Under the pieces are notes generated by a model. It did not search any database. It was not told the DNA's origin and was given only the letters and a program-made list of their open reading frames with translations. A program made the translations under genes and the position numbers. DNA of 64,000 nucleotides from Enterobacter cloacae subsp. cloacae ATCC 13047 (GTDB lineage: Bacteria; Pseudomonadota; Gammaproteobacteria; Enterobacterales; Enterobacteriaceae): the NCBI RefSeq assembly GCF_000025565.1, contig NC_014121.1, positions 4,550,216 through 4,614,215 on the forward strand, read 5' to 3'. Positions 31,862 through 40,762 of the stretch are shown here, in pieces. Position 1 is the stretch's first letter; every line of letters begins with the position of its first letter.

Positions 31862-32710
31862 ATGTTTCGTGGAGTCAGCGCATTTCCGTTAACGCCCCTG
31901 AAAAACGGCACGTTTGATGAGCAGGCCTTTACGCATCTGCTCTCTCCCGTGGTTGAGGCAGGCGTCGATTCACTGGGCATTCTTGGCTCGACCGGGAGCT
32001 ATGCCTATCTGACCGTTGAAGAGCGTGCCCGGGTGACACGCTGTGCGGTGGAACATGCCGGTAACATACCGGTTATCGTCAGCATCGGCGCAATGCGGCT
32101 GGACGATATTCTGCGTCTGGCTGACGACGCGCAAACGGCCGGAGTCTCCGGCGTGCTGATGGCACCCGTGTCGTACCAGCGATTAACGGATGAGGAAGTA
32201 TTTAAGCTCTATGAAACGGTGACCCGCCAGCTCTCCGTACCGCTGTGCATTTACGATAACCCTGCCACGACCGGTTTTGCGTTTAGCAATGAATTGCTGT
32301 TTGCCGTCGCGTCTCTGCCATATGTGGGCTCCATCAAGCTTGGCCGCGTGCCGGAGGACCTGTCGCAGGTACGTGCCCGGCTTCCTGATACGGTCACACT
32401 GGGTATCGCCGGTGACTGGCGGGCAGCCTCAGCCCTGCAGGCCGGGTTTGACGTCTGGTATTCGGTTCTCGCGGGGTTGTTCCCAAAAGCGGCGCTGGCG
32501 ATAGCGCGTTCGGGGAAAAGTACAGAGTCAGAACGGTTAGAGCCGCTATGGGATCTGTTCCGTCGTTACGGTAGCGTAAGGGTCATCGCGGCAGCGGCGG
32601 AAATGAGGGGAAAAGTGGCAACACCCGGCTTGCCGTTCCCGTTGCAGGCAATTCAGGGAGAGCCGCGCGAGGCGCTTTCAGCGATCCTTGCGGAATTGGA
32701 ACTGGCCTGA
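31862..32710 (+). CDS. DapA-family aldolase/lyase
   Basis: 282-residue TIM-barrel enzyme of the dihydrodipicolinate synthase/N-acetylneuraminate lyase family. The Schiff-base lysine is K159 in VGSIKLG and the catalytic tyrosine lies in CIYDNPATTG; the carboxylate-binding loop is GSTGSYAYLT. The substrate cannot be read from the sequence; members condense or cleave pyruvate-containing compounds. It shares an operon with the B3/4 protein under the cupin regulator, which suggests catabolism or detoxification of an amino-acid-like compound. It is unlikely to be the essential DapA, since the loop sequence differs from that enzyme. Confidence 0.85.
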   Translation: MFRGVSAFPLTPLKNGTFDEQAFTHLLSPVVEAGVDSLGILGSTGSYAYLTVEERARVTRCAVEHAGNIPVIVSIGAMRLDDILRLADDAQTAGVSGVLMAPVSYQRLTDEEVFKLYETVTRQLSVPLCIYDNPATTGFAFSNELLFAVASLPYVGSIKLGRVPEDLSQVRARLPDTVTLGIAGDWRAASALQAGFDVWYSVLAGLFPKAALAIARSGKSTESERLEPLWDLFRRYGSVRVIAAAAEMRGKVATPGLPFPLQAIQGEPREALSAILAELELA

Positions 32711-32715
32711 AAAAC

Positions 32716-32742
32716 GCCGGGTGACGCTGCGCTTACCCGGCC
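32716..32742. repeat. REP element
   Basis: Single GCCGGGTGACGCTGCGCTTA-type palindrome immediately after the DapA-like gene, related to the elements at 30450 and 59930. Confidence 0.7.
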
Positions 32743-32942
32743 ACACCGCATCATTCATAAAGTAATCATTCTCAGGAATGGTTGAGAAAGCAACGTCCCC
32801 GCCCTCGCAGTTTGTCCCTCTGTCTACGTGTAATTATCCCGGTAAAAATACGTCTTCTCGACTCTTAATAGAAATCAGAAGATTGAATAATAGTAGCGCT
32901 AAAATTATAATGCTTAGATTCATTTGCGAGGACGTTTAAGCT

Positions 32943-33668
32943 ATGCAGTACCTACTTGACGGGATAGTGCATTATAATGATGAATCGCGCATTTTAACCG
33001 ATAATAAACGCGAAGTTGAGCTTTCACTGGCGACGTCGCGATTATTAAATGCACTTATTGACGCCAATAATTCTCAGGTCAGCCGTACTGAACTCCTTGA
33101 AAAAGTCTGGGAAGAACATGGTCTGGTTGCTTCTGATAACAACCTGAATCGAAACATATCCCTGTTGCGAAAAGCATTTCTTGAATTCTCGCTTGAAGAC
33201 AAAATCGAAACAATACCAAAGCAAGGATTTGTACTGCACTGTCAGTGTACTCGTGTTAGTACTACACGTAGTAGCACGTACGAAAAATTTAAAAAAATCT
33301 GTTCCTCCCACAAAGGTTTTTACATTAGCACAATAGCATTAACCGTTTTAATGGTGAGCACCATCACTGCCTTTTATTTGTACCATTTAAACGATAGCAC
33401 TATGCATAAATATAAGTCAGTCGGATTATGCGATGTCTATACTGACGAAAATGGCGTCAAACAAGAGAATATTGACTCATTTTTTAATACAAATTTAGGG
33501 CAAAGAATCGCATTAAAATGCCAGCAATATCCCAAAAATATCTATTTTGATGACAACAGAGCGCCTTTAAAAAGCAAGGTGTACTCAACTCACATTGCCC
33601 TGTGTGGCAAACAAAATACAGGGAAAGGACATGAATGCGAAAACTTCGTCAATATTAACAACAATTAA
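32943..33668 (+). CDS. MarT/ToxR-like membrane-anchored regulator
   Basis: 241-residue bitopic regulator. The N-terminal 100 residues form an OmpR/ToxR-type winged helix (SRTELLEKVWEEHG, NNLNRNISLLRKAF, IETIPKQGFVL), which would bind DNA from the membrane. One transmembrane helix follows at about 124-148 (FYISTIALTVLMV), then a periplasmic part of about 90 residues with four cysteines (GLCDVYT, LKCQQYP, ALCGKQN, HECENF) that may form redox-sensitive disulfides. This is the design of MarT in Salmonella and of CadC/ToxR. It overlaps the FidL-like gene by 38 bases, as marT and fidL are paired. AT-rich. Targets unknown. Confidence 0.8.
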   Translation: MQYLLDGIVHYNDESRILTDNKREVELSLATSRLLNALIDANNSQVSRTELLEKVWEEHGLVASDNNLNRNISLLRKAFLEFSLEDKIETIPKQGFVLHCQCTRVSTTRSSTYEKFKKICSSHKGFYISTIALTVLMVSTITAFYLYHLNDSTMHKYKSVGLCDVYTDENGVKQENIDSFFNTNLGQRIALKCQQYPKNIYFDDNRAPLKSKVYSTHIALCGKQNTGKGHECENFVNINNN

Positions 33669-34131
33669 TATTGTTTTATGCCTGTTGATGCTTCCCTTGC
33701 TTGCAATGGGAATATACAAGCTTGTTGGTGTTTATGATTACCTGCCGATGAACTGTATGTCGACGGTACATATCAACTATGAAGATTCAAATAATGTCCA
33801 GCAAGGGATTAATGGAAATATCAAAATTGTTTTCCACATTACCAACGATGGTCTCGTCACGGTGAGCGAATACGGCACGTTGAACTATTATGGTAAAGAG
33901 TATCTTGTCGATCGTACAGGAAACATGACCATCGACACAGACGTGCAAAACGGATTCCACAAAGTCACAAAAGGTAAATTTCTTGCTAATCCGCAGGATA
34001 ATGCACCTTCTTTGCTGATTGAAAAACTCACCACCAGCCAACCTGTCCTGCACTATAAGATCCAGAAGCTTGACCCCAAAACCTGGAGAATAAGCGATTT
34101 GCAGCGTGCCATATTTATTTGCCGAAAATGA
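33631..34131 (+). CDS. FidL-like small inner-membrane protein
   Basis: 166-residue protein with one N-terminal membrane helix (about 10-32, INIVLCLLMLPLLAMGIYKL) and a periplasmic beta-rich domain of about 130 residues, with two cysteines (MNCMSTV and the last residues FICRK). Size, topology and its overlap with a ToxR-like gene match FidL, the partner of MarT in Salmonella, whose role is not established; by analogy with ToxS it may tune its regulator. ATG at 33631 is preceded by GGGAAAGGA at short spacing, so translation may also depend on coupling to the upstream gene. Confidence 0.7.
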   Translation: MNAKTSSILTTINIVLCLLMLPLLAMGIYKLVGVYDYLPMNCMSTVHINYEDSNNVQQGINGNIKIVFHITNDGLVTVSEYGTLNYYGKEYLVDRTGNMTIDTDVQNGFHKVTKGKFLANPQDNAPSLLIEKLTTSQPVLHYKIQKLDPKTWRISDLQRAIFICRK

Positions 34132-34570
34132 GTTTATTGACGCAAGCACATGGCTCATTGTGCTAATGTTATGAATGCAAGACAGATGTATAGATTGTTA
34201 AATCAAGAAATAAAATTCGCACTTAACTCTTAACAAAAACCCAACCAGAAAGCAATTGGAGCAACCATACGTTCATCTAAACAAACACTCCACACGCCAA
34301 AAAATCAGAACAAAAATCTTATTAAATGTGATTTTTCTTGATTAAATTCTACTTCCTCTGCTTTTCTCATACTCTTCCCTTCACTTCTTTTATTCTGCAT
34401 TTTTTTATTTTGTATTTCTAATATCCTTCATAAAAGAATTGTTTGAATTTATTTCGAAAGTATTATTTAGCCAACTTTTTGGTGACGATGCTTTTATCTT
34501 AAAGCATAGAAATCCATTTCATAAAATGTCATTAACCCTAACAGGCGAAGCAACAAAGTGAGAGGAAGAT
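34132..34570. other. Intergenic 439 bp, very AT-rich
   Basis: Begins with AGCACA/TGTGCT inverted repeat (34145-34164), perhaps the end of the marT-fidL-like transcript. The rest (34200-34560) is AT-rich with many short T and A tracts, the kind of DNA bound by H-NS, and must contain the promoter of the regulator at 34571. No gene seen. Confidence 0.5.
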
Positions 34571-35248
34571 ATGCGCGTGTTAATATTAGATCCTAACATT
34601 ATAAATCAGCATTATTTGAAAACCCAAATTGAAGAGGCAGGTATTTTAACTGATGTATCTTCGAGTATTGAGGAAGTGGAAATGTTTATGTTTTCAAATA
34701 AAGCTGAACTCCTGATTATGGCATCTGAAACGCTTTCCACTGCTGAGTTACAGGCGATTCGTAAGTGGCGACGCGAAGGGCGCACTATCCGCATCATGAT
34801 CCTTAACAGCAGCAACGATATTGAACACAAGGTGAAAGCGTTTGAAAGCGGTGCTGACGATTATGTTGTCAAGTCTAGTCATATTGAAGAGATTATCATC
34901 AGAATTTGGGTTTTAGTACGCCGGAATTATCTCACCCCTTCCAGCCGTATTACTGCAGGTAATTTAGAACTCGACTTAAACAGCAAGGTACTCTTCATCA
35001 ACAAGCAAAAAATTCGACTGACCCGTTTTGAATTTGAAATTATGAAGCTACTGGTGAAGAACAAAGGCAAGGCGCTGAGCAAACGTAAAATCATGAAACA
35101 TCTCTACCACGACTGGATGGGTAAAGAAAACAATACCGTCGAGGTGCTTATTGGTCGTCTGAGAAAGAAACTGGCACCCTACAACAGCGGGCAAATCAGA
35201 AATCAAAGAGAAGAGGGTTATTATTACGATCTAAACGGTGCGATCTGA
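34571..35248 (+). CDS. OmpR-type regulator with degenerate receiver
   Basis: 225-residue orphan regulator. The C-terminal 100 residues are a standard OmpR winged helix (ILDLNSKVLFINKQKIRLT-like start, LTRFEFEIMKLL, NNTVEVLIGRLRKKL). The N-terminal receiver keeps the fold and Lys101 but reads D7-P8 instead of two acids, and the phosphoacceptor Asp is replaced by Ala51 (LLIMASET). It can hardly be phosphorylated in the normal way, so it probably acts constitutively or by another signal. No kinase gene is near. AGAGGAAG precedes the ATG. It lies 120 bp before arcD and between the MarT-like pair and the arginine genes, so these are plausible targets. AT-rich. Confidence 0.85.
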   Translation: MRVLILDPNIINQHYLKTQIEEAGILTDVSSSIEEVEMFMFSNKAELLIMASETLSTAELQAIRKWRREGRTIRIMILNSSNDIEHKVKAFESGADDYVVKSSHIEEIIIRIWVLVRRNYLTPSSRITAGNLELDLNSKVLFINKQKIRLTRFEFEIMKLLVKNKGKALSKRKIMKHLYHDWMGKENNTVEVLIGRLRKKLAPYNSGQIRNQREEGYYYDLNGAI

Positions 35249-35368
35249 GTTACACCCAGCCCCTGTGCTGCCTTGATGGCATAAAAATTAACTTCATTTA
35301 AGTACGGTATATTTAACGCTTTTAAACTCACACTTCATCAATCACAGCTTCATTGTTAAGAAAATTAT

Positions 35369-36808
35369 ATGAACAAATCTACGACCAATACGCTATCGCT
35401 TTGGTCTTTAACGACGCTTGTCGTCGGAGCGATGATCGGAGCGGGTATATTTTCATTACCTGCTGCATTCGGACGAGCAACCGGTGGGCTTGGTGCAATT
35501 ATTGCCTGGGTGATTGCCGGTGGCGGTATGCTGATGCTGGCATTTGTATTCCAGAACCTTGCGCAAAGAAAGCCTGAACTCAATGCGGGCGTCTTTAGCT
35601 ACGCTAAAGCCGGTTTCGGCGAATATCCGGGCTTCATTTCGGCACTTGGTTTTTGGGCGGGTACATGTATCGGCAACGTATCCTATTTTATTTTAATTAA
35701 ATCAACATTAGGCGCTTTTTTCCCTGCATTTGGCGAAGGTAATACGCTGCTGGCAATCGCTGTCTCATCAGTTGTTTTATGGTCTTTTCATCTCCTGGTA
35801 TTGCGGGGTATTAAAGAAGCGGCCTTTATAAATACCCTGGCCACCTGTGCCAAGATCATCCCTATTTTTGTATTTATCGCCATTCTGATAATGGCATTCA
35901 AAAAAGAGATGTTTATGCTTAATTTCTGGGGCGGGGCCGCCGGAGAGCCACCTCTCTTCAGATCAATCTTTTCCCAGGTCAGAAGCACCATGTTGGTGAC
36001 CGTATTCGTATTCCTTGGAATCGAAGGGGCAAGTATTTACTCGCGTTATGCAACTAACCGGAAAGACGTTGGCCTGGCGACCGTATTCGGCTTCATCGGG
36101 GTGTTGTGCTTACTGATGTTAGTCACCATGCTTTCTTATGGCGTTATGCCCCAGGCTGAACTGGGGGCCTTACGGCAACCCTCAATGGCCGGTGTCCTCG
36201 AAAGCATAGTGGGACGTTGGGGCATGATTTTCATCAGCGTGGGGTTAATTATCTCTGTCCTCGGAGCCTATCTTTCCTGGTCATTGCTCGCTGCGGAGGT
36301 TATTTATTCCGCGGCGTTGAAAAAGAGCATGCCTGCCGTTTTTGCACGCGAGAATCGCTGGCGGGTTCCCTCTTCAGCCGTATGGTTGACGAATATCGCG
36401 ATACAGTTGTTCTTAGTTATCACTTTTTTCAGCGATTACGCATTCCTGTTAGCCCTTGAGCTAACCAGCGCGATGACGCTTATCCCTTATCTTCTGGTTG
36501 CCGCGTATAGCCTGAAGCTGGTTATTACACGAGAAACCTACGAACAGTGCACAAAGGGATATTATAAAGACCTGGTGATCTCTGTCATTGCCACTGCCTA
36601 TGCCTTTTTGATGATTTATGCCGGCGGATTAACGTATGTGCTGCTGTCCGCCGTTATTTATGCGCCTGGCACACTGCTTTATTACATTGCTAAGCGTGAG
36701 CAAAACAAAAAAATATTCTCTGGTACCGAACGAATATTATTTACCGCCATCGTGCTCGCGGCTTTGGCCTGTATTTATGGAATTATAAACGGAAATATTA
36801 CCATTTAA
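35369..36808 (+). CDS. arcD: Arginine:ornithine/citrulline antiporter (APC family)
   Basis: 479-residue, 12-helix inner-membrane transporter of the basic amino acid antiporter branch of the APC family. The first helix carries GAMIGAGIFSLP, the substrate-binding signature, and EGASIYSRYA lies in helix VI. It probably exchanges external arginine for ornithine or citrulline made from it. It precedes the arginine deiminase gene by 21 bp in one operon. Since no ornithine carbamoyltransferase gene is present here, citrulline may be the exported product. Weak ribosome site (AAGAAA). Confidence 0.85.
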   Translation: MNKSTTNTLSLWSLTTLVVGAMIGAGIFSLPAAFGRATGGLGAIIAWVIAGGGMLMLAFVFQNLAQRKPELNAGVFSYAKAGFGEYPGFISALGFWAGTCIGNVSYFILIKSTLGAFFPAFGEGNTLLAIAVSSVVLWSFHLLVLRGIKEAAFINTLATCAKIIPIFVFIAILIMAFKKEMFMLNFWGGAAGEPPLFRSIFSQVRSTMLVTVFVFLGIEGASIYSRYATNRKDVGLATVFGFIGVLCLLMLVTMLSYGVMPQAELGALRQPSMAGVLESIVGRWGMIFISVGLIISVLGAYLSWSLLAAEVIYSAALKKSMPAVFARENRWRVPSSAVWLTNIAIQLFLVITFFSDYAFLLALELTSAMTLIPYLLVAAYSLKLVITRETYEQCTKGYYKDLVISVIATAYAFLMIYAGGLTYVLLSAVIYAPGTLLYYIAKREQNKKIFSGTERILFTAIVLAALACIYGIINGNITI

Positions 36809-36829
36809 TTACTCTCTTAAGGAGACACT

Positions 36830-38092
36830 ATGCAAGATATACCACTGGGTGTTCACTCCGAGGTCGGCCAGTTACGCAAAGTGATGGTGTGCGCCCCTGG
36901 GTTAGCACATAGCCGTCTTACACCGGGCAATTGCGACCGACTGTTATTTGATGATGTCATGTGGGTAGAGCGTGCCCGTCAGGATCATCTCGATTTTATT
37001 AACAAAATGCGCGGATGCGGTGTTGACGTTGTTGAGATGCATGATCTGCTCTCCGAAACGCTGGCTAACCGTCAGGCACGCAACTGGCTCATCGAACAGC
37101 AGATTACTGCTGATGAAATCCCGTTGGGTTTGCTTAATGAAACACGCTCGTTCCTGGATTCGTTACCCGCAGATCGGCTGGCTGAGTTTATGATCGGCGG
37201 GCTTTCAACCTATGATTTGCTGAACAGACACAGGGGCGATAAAGAAGAACTTGAACTCGTCGGAAGAGCGACAGGGCTGCGTGAATATTTGCTCCCGCCG
37301 TTACCGAATACGCTTTATACGCGAGATACCACCAGCTGGATTTATAACGGGGTTACGCTTAATCCCCTTTACTGGCAGGCTCGCCGTGAAGAAACGTTAC
37401 TGACGACTGCTATCTATAAGTTCCATCCGGACTTCACCCGTCAGACGATCAATACATGGTGGGGAGATCCAACGCGTTATCACGGATCCGCCACCCTTGA
37501 AGGCGGCGATGTTATGCCTATTGGCAACAAGACCGTTTTAATCGGTATGAGCGAACGAACGTCCTATCAGGCCATTGCCCAGCTTGCATCTGCCCTGTTT
37601 TCGAACCCGTTTAGCCATGTCGAGCGCGTTATTATTGCCGCGATGCCGAAGCTCAGAGCGGCGATGCACCTGGATACCGTATTCACCTTTTGTGACAGAG
37701 ATTTAGTGACGCTATATCCCGCCATTGTTGATCAAATCGAAGTCTTTTCACTGATTAAGGACGACTCCCCAGGCGGAATGCGTCTGGAGCATTATTCAGA
37801 GCCGTTAACAGAGGTGGTAGCCAGGGCACTCAATTTACGCTCGCTCAGGGTCGTTGAAACCGAAGGCAATGTTTACGACACCGAGCGTCAGCAATGGGAT
37901 AGCGGAAATAACGTGGTCGCCATGTCTCCAGGTGTCGTTATCGCCTATGACCGCAATACCAAAACAAACGACCGTTTGCGTAAAGAAGGCGTTGAGGTCA
38001 TTGAAATTGTTGGGAGTGAATTAGGGCGTGGACGCGGTGGCGGCCACTGTATGACATGTCCATTAATTCGTGATGTCGTTGATTACTCATAA
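36830..38092 (+). CDS. arcA: Arginine deiminase
   Basis: 420-residue cytoplasmic enzyme hydrolysing arginine to citrulline and ammonia. Catalytic set present: Cys407 in GGGHCMTCP, the histidine in [11 protein letters not shown] with its DTVF motif, the glutamate in TLEGGDVMP and aspartate in YTRDTTSW; length is usual. AAGGAG lies seven bases before the ATG. Ammonia formed would raise internal pH and, if citrulline were split elsewhere, ATP could be made. The lipoprotein gene follows after nine bases, so this is arcD-arcA-lipoprotein. Note that the symbol arcA is also used for an unrelated E. coli regulator. Confidence 0.96.
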   Translation: MQDIPLGVHSEVGQLRKVMVCAPGLAHSRLTPGNCDRLLFDDVMWVERARQDHLDFINKMRGCGVDVVEMHDLLSETLANRQARNWLIEQQITADEIPLGLLNETRSFLDSLPADRLAEFMIGGLSTYDLLNRHRGDKEELELVGRATGLREYLLPPLPNTLYTRDTTSWIYNGVTLNPLYWQARREETLLTTAIYKFHPDFTRQTINTWWGDPTRYHGSATLEGGDVMPIGNKTVLIGMSERTSYQAIAQLASALFSNPFSHVERVIIAAMPKLRAAMHLDTVFTFCDRDLVTLYPAIVDQIEVFSLIKDDSPGGMRLEHYSEPLTEVVARALNLRSLRVVETEGNVYDTERQQWDSGNNVVAMSPGVVIAYDRNTKTNDRLRKEGVEVIEIVGSELGRGRGGGHCMTCPLIRDVVDYS

Positions 38093-38101
38093 GGAAGAGA
38101 G

Positions 38102-38572
38102 ATGTTTACACGTTCTGTTTTAATGTTGGCCGGTTTGCTGGCATTGGCTGGCTGTACTGAGAAACCCGTTGGTTCTGCCCATCATGCAAGTGCTGCGCTT
38201 TCCGGTCAGGTGATGGCACTGTCGCACGGCACAATCACAGGGGTGAGATACATAACAATCCAAAACGACACCGGAAGCAGCGCTGCCGGTACAGTCGGGG
38301 GCGCGTTGATTGGCGGTGCTGCCGGTAATGCTATTGGTGGCGGAAGCGGCCGTCTGCTGGCGACGGCTGGCGGTACCGTTGCTGGCGCGATGGCAGGACA
38401 GTCGATACAACGAGGAATGGCGCGACATAATGCGGCTGAACTCTTTATTCGTCCTGATAACGGGCAAGAGTTCGTCACCGTGCAGCCTGCCCGTGAAGGT
38501 GAATTTGTCGTAGGGCAACGTGTAAATATTACCTCGCATCGCGGTCAGGTAACGATCTCTCCAGCTCGATAA
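38102..38572 (+). CDS. SlyB/Pcp-like glycine-zipper lipoprotein
   Basis: 156-residue outer-membrane lipoprotein: signal and lipobox (LLALAGC, Cys18), then a glycine-zipper region (AGTVGGALIGGAAGNAIGGGSG ... GGTVAGAMAGQ, two helices at about 60-105) and a C-terminal small beta domain (EFVTVQPA, EFVVGQRVNI). This is the 17-kDa surface antigen/SlyB architecture; SlyB proteins stabilise the outer membrane under PhoPQ-type stress. It starts nine bases after the arginine deiminase gene with a strong ribosome site (AAGGAAGAG), so it belongs to that operon, an unusual partner for an arginine pathway. Confidence 0.85.
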   Translation: MFTRSVLMLAGLLALAGCTEKPVGSAHHASAALSGQVMALSHGTITGVRYITIQNDTGSSAAGTVGGALIGGAAGNAIGGGSGRLLATAGGTVAGAMAGQSIQRGMARHNAAELFIRPDNGQEFVTVQPAREGEFVVGQRVNITSHRGQVTISPAR

Positions 38573-38587
38573 CGCGCTTTATCATAT

Positions 38588-38648
38588 CTGCCACAACAGG
38601 ATGATTGTCCTTTTCATTAAGGATGAAATTTTTTTGTGGCAGGTTTTT
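38588..38648 (+). terminator. Terminator of the arcD-arcA-lipoprotein operon
   Basis: Nine-base-pair stem CTGCCACAA/TTGTGGCAG (38588-38596, 38634-38642) with a long loop, followed by GTTTTT. Confidence 0.6.
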
Positions 38649-38698
38649 ATCTTTTATTTATTCCATGTGACCATTTATATCCTTAAGAGGGCATCATT

Positions 38699-39076
38699 GT
38701 GACGACTCATCTATTACAATATTGGAATATGGCAGCCACCCTGTTTTCCATATTCTTTTTTATTGCGTATCTGTTTGTTATTTTCCAGATCGTTACTGAT
38801 TTATTCCGTGACAATACACTCAACGGCTTCTTTAAATCGCTTTGGATAATGCTGTTACTTTTCATCCCGCTGATCACCTCTGTTTTTTATCTCATTCTGA
38901 GAGGTAAGGGAATGGCCAAAAGACAACGTGCTTACAGACTGGATGCGAATGCCGCAGCACAATATAGTCTTTGTAAATCACCAGCGGAACAAATATCAGA
39001 CGCCAAAAAACTATTAGACCAGGACGTTATTAGCCAGGAGGAGTTCGAACTCCTTAAAAAGAAAGCCATAAATTAA
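38699..39076 (+). CDS. Two-helix membrane protein with SHOCT domain
   Basis: 125-residue inner-membrane protein. Two transmembrane helices (about 10-35 and 44-66), then a charged cytoplasmic part ending in a SHOCT domain (ISDAKKLLDQDVISQEEFELLKKKA), a short helical motif common in small bacterial membrane proteins and thought to mediate oligomerisation. The start is GTG with AGAGGG seven bases upstream. Function unknown. It has its own strong terminator and lies between the arginine operon and pagP. Confidence 0.8.
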   Translation: MTTHLLQYWNMAATLFSIFFFIAYLFVIFQIVTDLFRDNTLNGFFKSLWIMLLLFIPLITSVFYLILRGKGMAKRQRAYRLDANAAAQYSLCKSPAEQISDAKKLLDQDVISQEEFELLKKKAIN

Positions 39077-39081
39077 ATCAC

Positions 39082-39127
39082 AATGACTAAGGATGGCGTA
39101 ATATCCAACCTTAGTCATTTCGTTTTA
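39082..39127 (+). terminator. Terminator of the SHOCT gene
   Basis: Eleven-base-pair stem AATGACTAAGG/CCTTAGTCATT (39082-39092, 39109-39119) followed by TCGTTTT. Confidence 0.85.
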
Positions 39128-39231
39128 GAAAATCAGTCATCTCTGGCGCTATTAACAATTCGTCTCATGTTTTGTTAATGCGCTGGCCTATTTATTATTT
39201 TTAACTACTTTTATCCACTGGAGTGTTCGCA

Positions 39232-39873
39232 ATGAAAAGCACTACCCCCTGGCAGCCCTGTAAGGAAAAAATCGACTTTATCGGCGGCTTTTATCATTTA
39301 TTTTTGTTGATTTGCTCTGTTTTACTCTGGAGCGGGTTACTTCTTTTTGCCACACGTGCCTATGGCCAGACTCATGCTGATGAAAATGCAGCAAGCTGGG
39401 GCAGCAGGATTGTTTCCGATATTACGCAAACCTGGACAGATTATGATAGCCACGATATTTATCTTCCTTTTATCAGCTGGCATAACCGGTTCATGTACGA
39501 TAAAGAAAAGACCGATCGCTATAATGAAATGCCCTGGGGTGCCGGAGTGGGGGTTTCTCGTCATCACAGCAATGGCAACTGGAGTGCACTGTATGGAATG
39601 GTGTTTAAAGACTCACATAATGAGTGGCAACCGGTCACCGGCTATGCATGGGAGAAAGGATGGCATCCAGGCCAACAAAAAGATTTCAGGTTGGGATTAG
39701 GGGTGACCGCCGGGATAACGGCGCGTAAAGATATGGGCAACTACATTCCCTTACCGATTATATTCCCGCTTTTTTCAGCGAGTTATAAAAATGTGAATGT
39801 CCAGTTCACCTATATTCCTGGCACCTATAATAACGGAAACGTACTCTTCGGGTGGTTACGTTACAACCTGTAG
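39232..39873 (+). CDS. pagP: Lipid A palmitoyltransferase PagP
   Basis: 213-residue outer-membrane enzyme that transfers palmitate from phospholipid to lipid A, giving resistance to cationic antimicrobial peptides. The barrel part is closely Pag[26 protein letters not shown], with catalytic His84, Asp127 and Ser128 (FKDS), YIPLP and [12 protein letters not shown]. The N terminus is about 20 residues longer than in E. coli, with a membrane-like segment at 20-40 serving as signal. ATG at 39232 has GGAG nine bases upstream; a GTG at 39223 is too close to it. The usual chromosomal pagP lies elsewhere (near dcuC/crcB in E. coli), so this may be a second copy, which the window cannot prove. Confidence 0.92.
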   Translation: MKSTTPWQPCKEKIDFIGGFYHLFLLICSVLLWSGLLLFATRAYGQTHADENAASWGSRIVSDITQTWTDYDSHDIYLPFISWHNRFMYDKEKTDRYNEMPWGAGVGVSRHHSNGNWSALYGMVFKDSHNEWQPVTGYAWEKGWHPGQQKDFRLGLGVTAGITARKDMGNYIPLPIIFPLFSASYKNVNVQFTYIPGTYNNGNVLFGWLRYNL

Positions 39874-40006
39874 CAGGGCTCAGCCCTGCATTACACTCTC
39901 GGTCTTTTTACTATCAGCGCAGGAAAGGAAATGTTTTAAGAGAAAAAGGAAGAAGAGTATCTGGATAAAAAGGAGGGTAAAGAAAATGACTGGATTATAT
40001 GCAACG

Positions 40007-40045
40007 ACTCACCGCGAGCGTAGGGCTCGCGGTGAGTGTTTGTTT
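40007..40045 (+). terminator. Strong hairpin between pagP and yfaZ
   Basis: Thirteen-base-pair perfect stem (40007-40019 with 40025-40037), loop GTAGG, followed by GTTTGTTT. It lies 134 bp after pagP and touches the end of the convergent yfaZ gene. Confidence 0.75.
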
Positions 40046-40589
40046 AGAATTGAAGTGCGGCGCCCAGGTAAGCACCATCAAGCAGCGTATGATTAGGCGT
40101 ACCGGATTTACCATGAACGCTAATATGACGGTAACCCGCTTTGAGTTTCACCTCATCTCGTACCTGCCAGGCCAACCCTGCATCAACTTCAACATAGTTT
40201 TCGACGGCATTGTTCAGGCCACGTGGCGCGGTATAACCTTCACCATAGGCATACACCTCATCGCTAAAATGGACACGAACCCCGCCACCAATCGGTGCCG
40301 CAAATCCATTATCACCTTTCTTAGGCGCCATATAGATGGCCTTGGCACCTGCGTAAAGATCGGCTTTACCCAGAGACACCTGATAACCCAGGCCGACACC
40401 GCCAGAATTACGGCCATCATTATAATTGTTAGCCCAGTTTGCAGTATAAAAAATACCGGTCGGCTCTGGCGCAATTAGTGCATTTAACTCCGTATGTTGT
40501 GTACCTAACTGAGCGCCAATTTCAGCGGCGTTAGCACCAACAGAAAGAGTTGAAAGAATTGCCACTACTGTGAGTGTTTTTTTAAACAT
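40044..40589 (-). CDS. YfaZ-family outer-membrane protein
   Basis: 181-residue outer-membrane beta-barrel protein of the YfaZ family: signal peptide (MFKKTLTVVAILSTLSVGANA), strands with the repeated GxG pattern (GGVGLGYQVSLGKADLYAGAKA, IGGGVRVHFSDEVYAYGEGY, LKAGYRHISV) and a C-terminal phenylalanine (AALQF). Function unknown. AGGTG lies eight bases before the ATG. It is convergent with pagP. The upstream side was hit by an IS903-group element 174 bp away, which may have cut its promoter region. Confidence 0.85.
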   Translation of the reverse strand: MFKKTLTVVAILSTLSVGANAAEIGAQLGTQHTELNALIAPEPTGIFYTANWANNYNDGRNSGGVGLGYQVSLGKADLYAGAKAIYMAPKKGDNGFAAPIGGGVRVHFSDEVYAYGEGYTAPRGLNNAVENYVEVDAGLAWQVRDEVKLKAGYRHISVHGKSGTPNHTLLDGAYLGAALQF

Positions 40590-40762
40590 TTGTTATCACC
40601 TAATCTACATTAAAAAAAAGAAGTCAGAACCTTAAACAAGCTCTGTCTGGTGGCTTATTTTAGGGGGCGATGTTATATGAAGTTCAAACAAACAAGAGAT
40701 CCTCACTCACCATACTCTCATTCATTAATCATCGAGGTGACAGCTGCGTACGCTATAAAATG

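Noticed and set aside
39797..40096. Frame overlapping the end of pagP
   Set aside because: It is out of frame with pagP and runs through the hairpin into yfaZ on the other strand.
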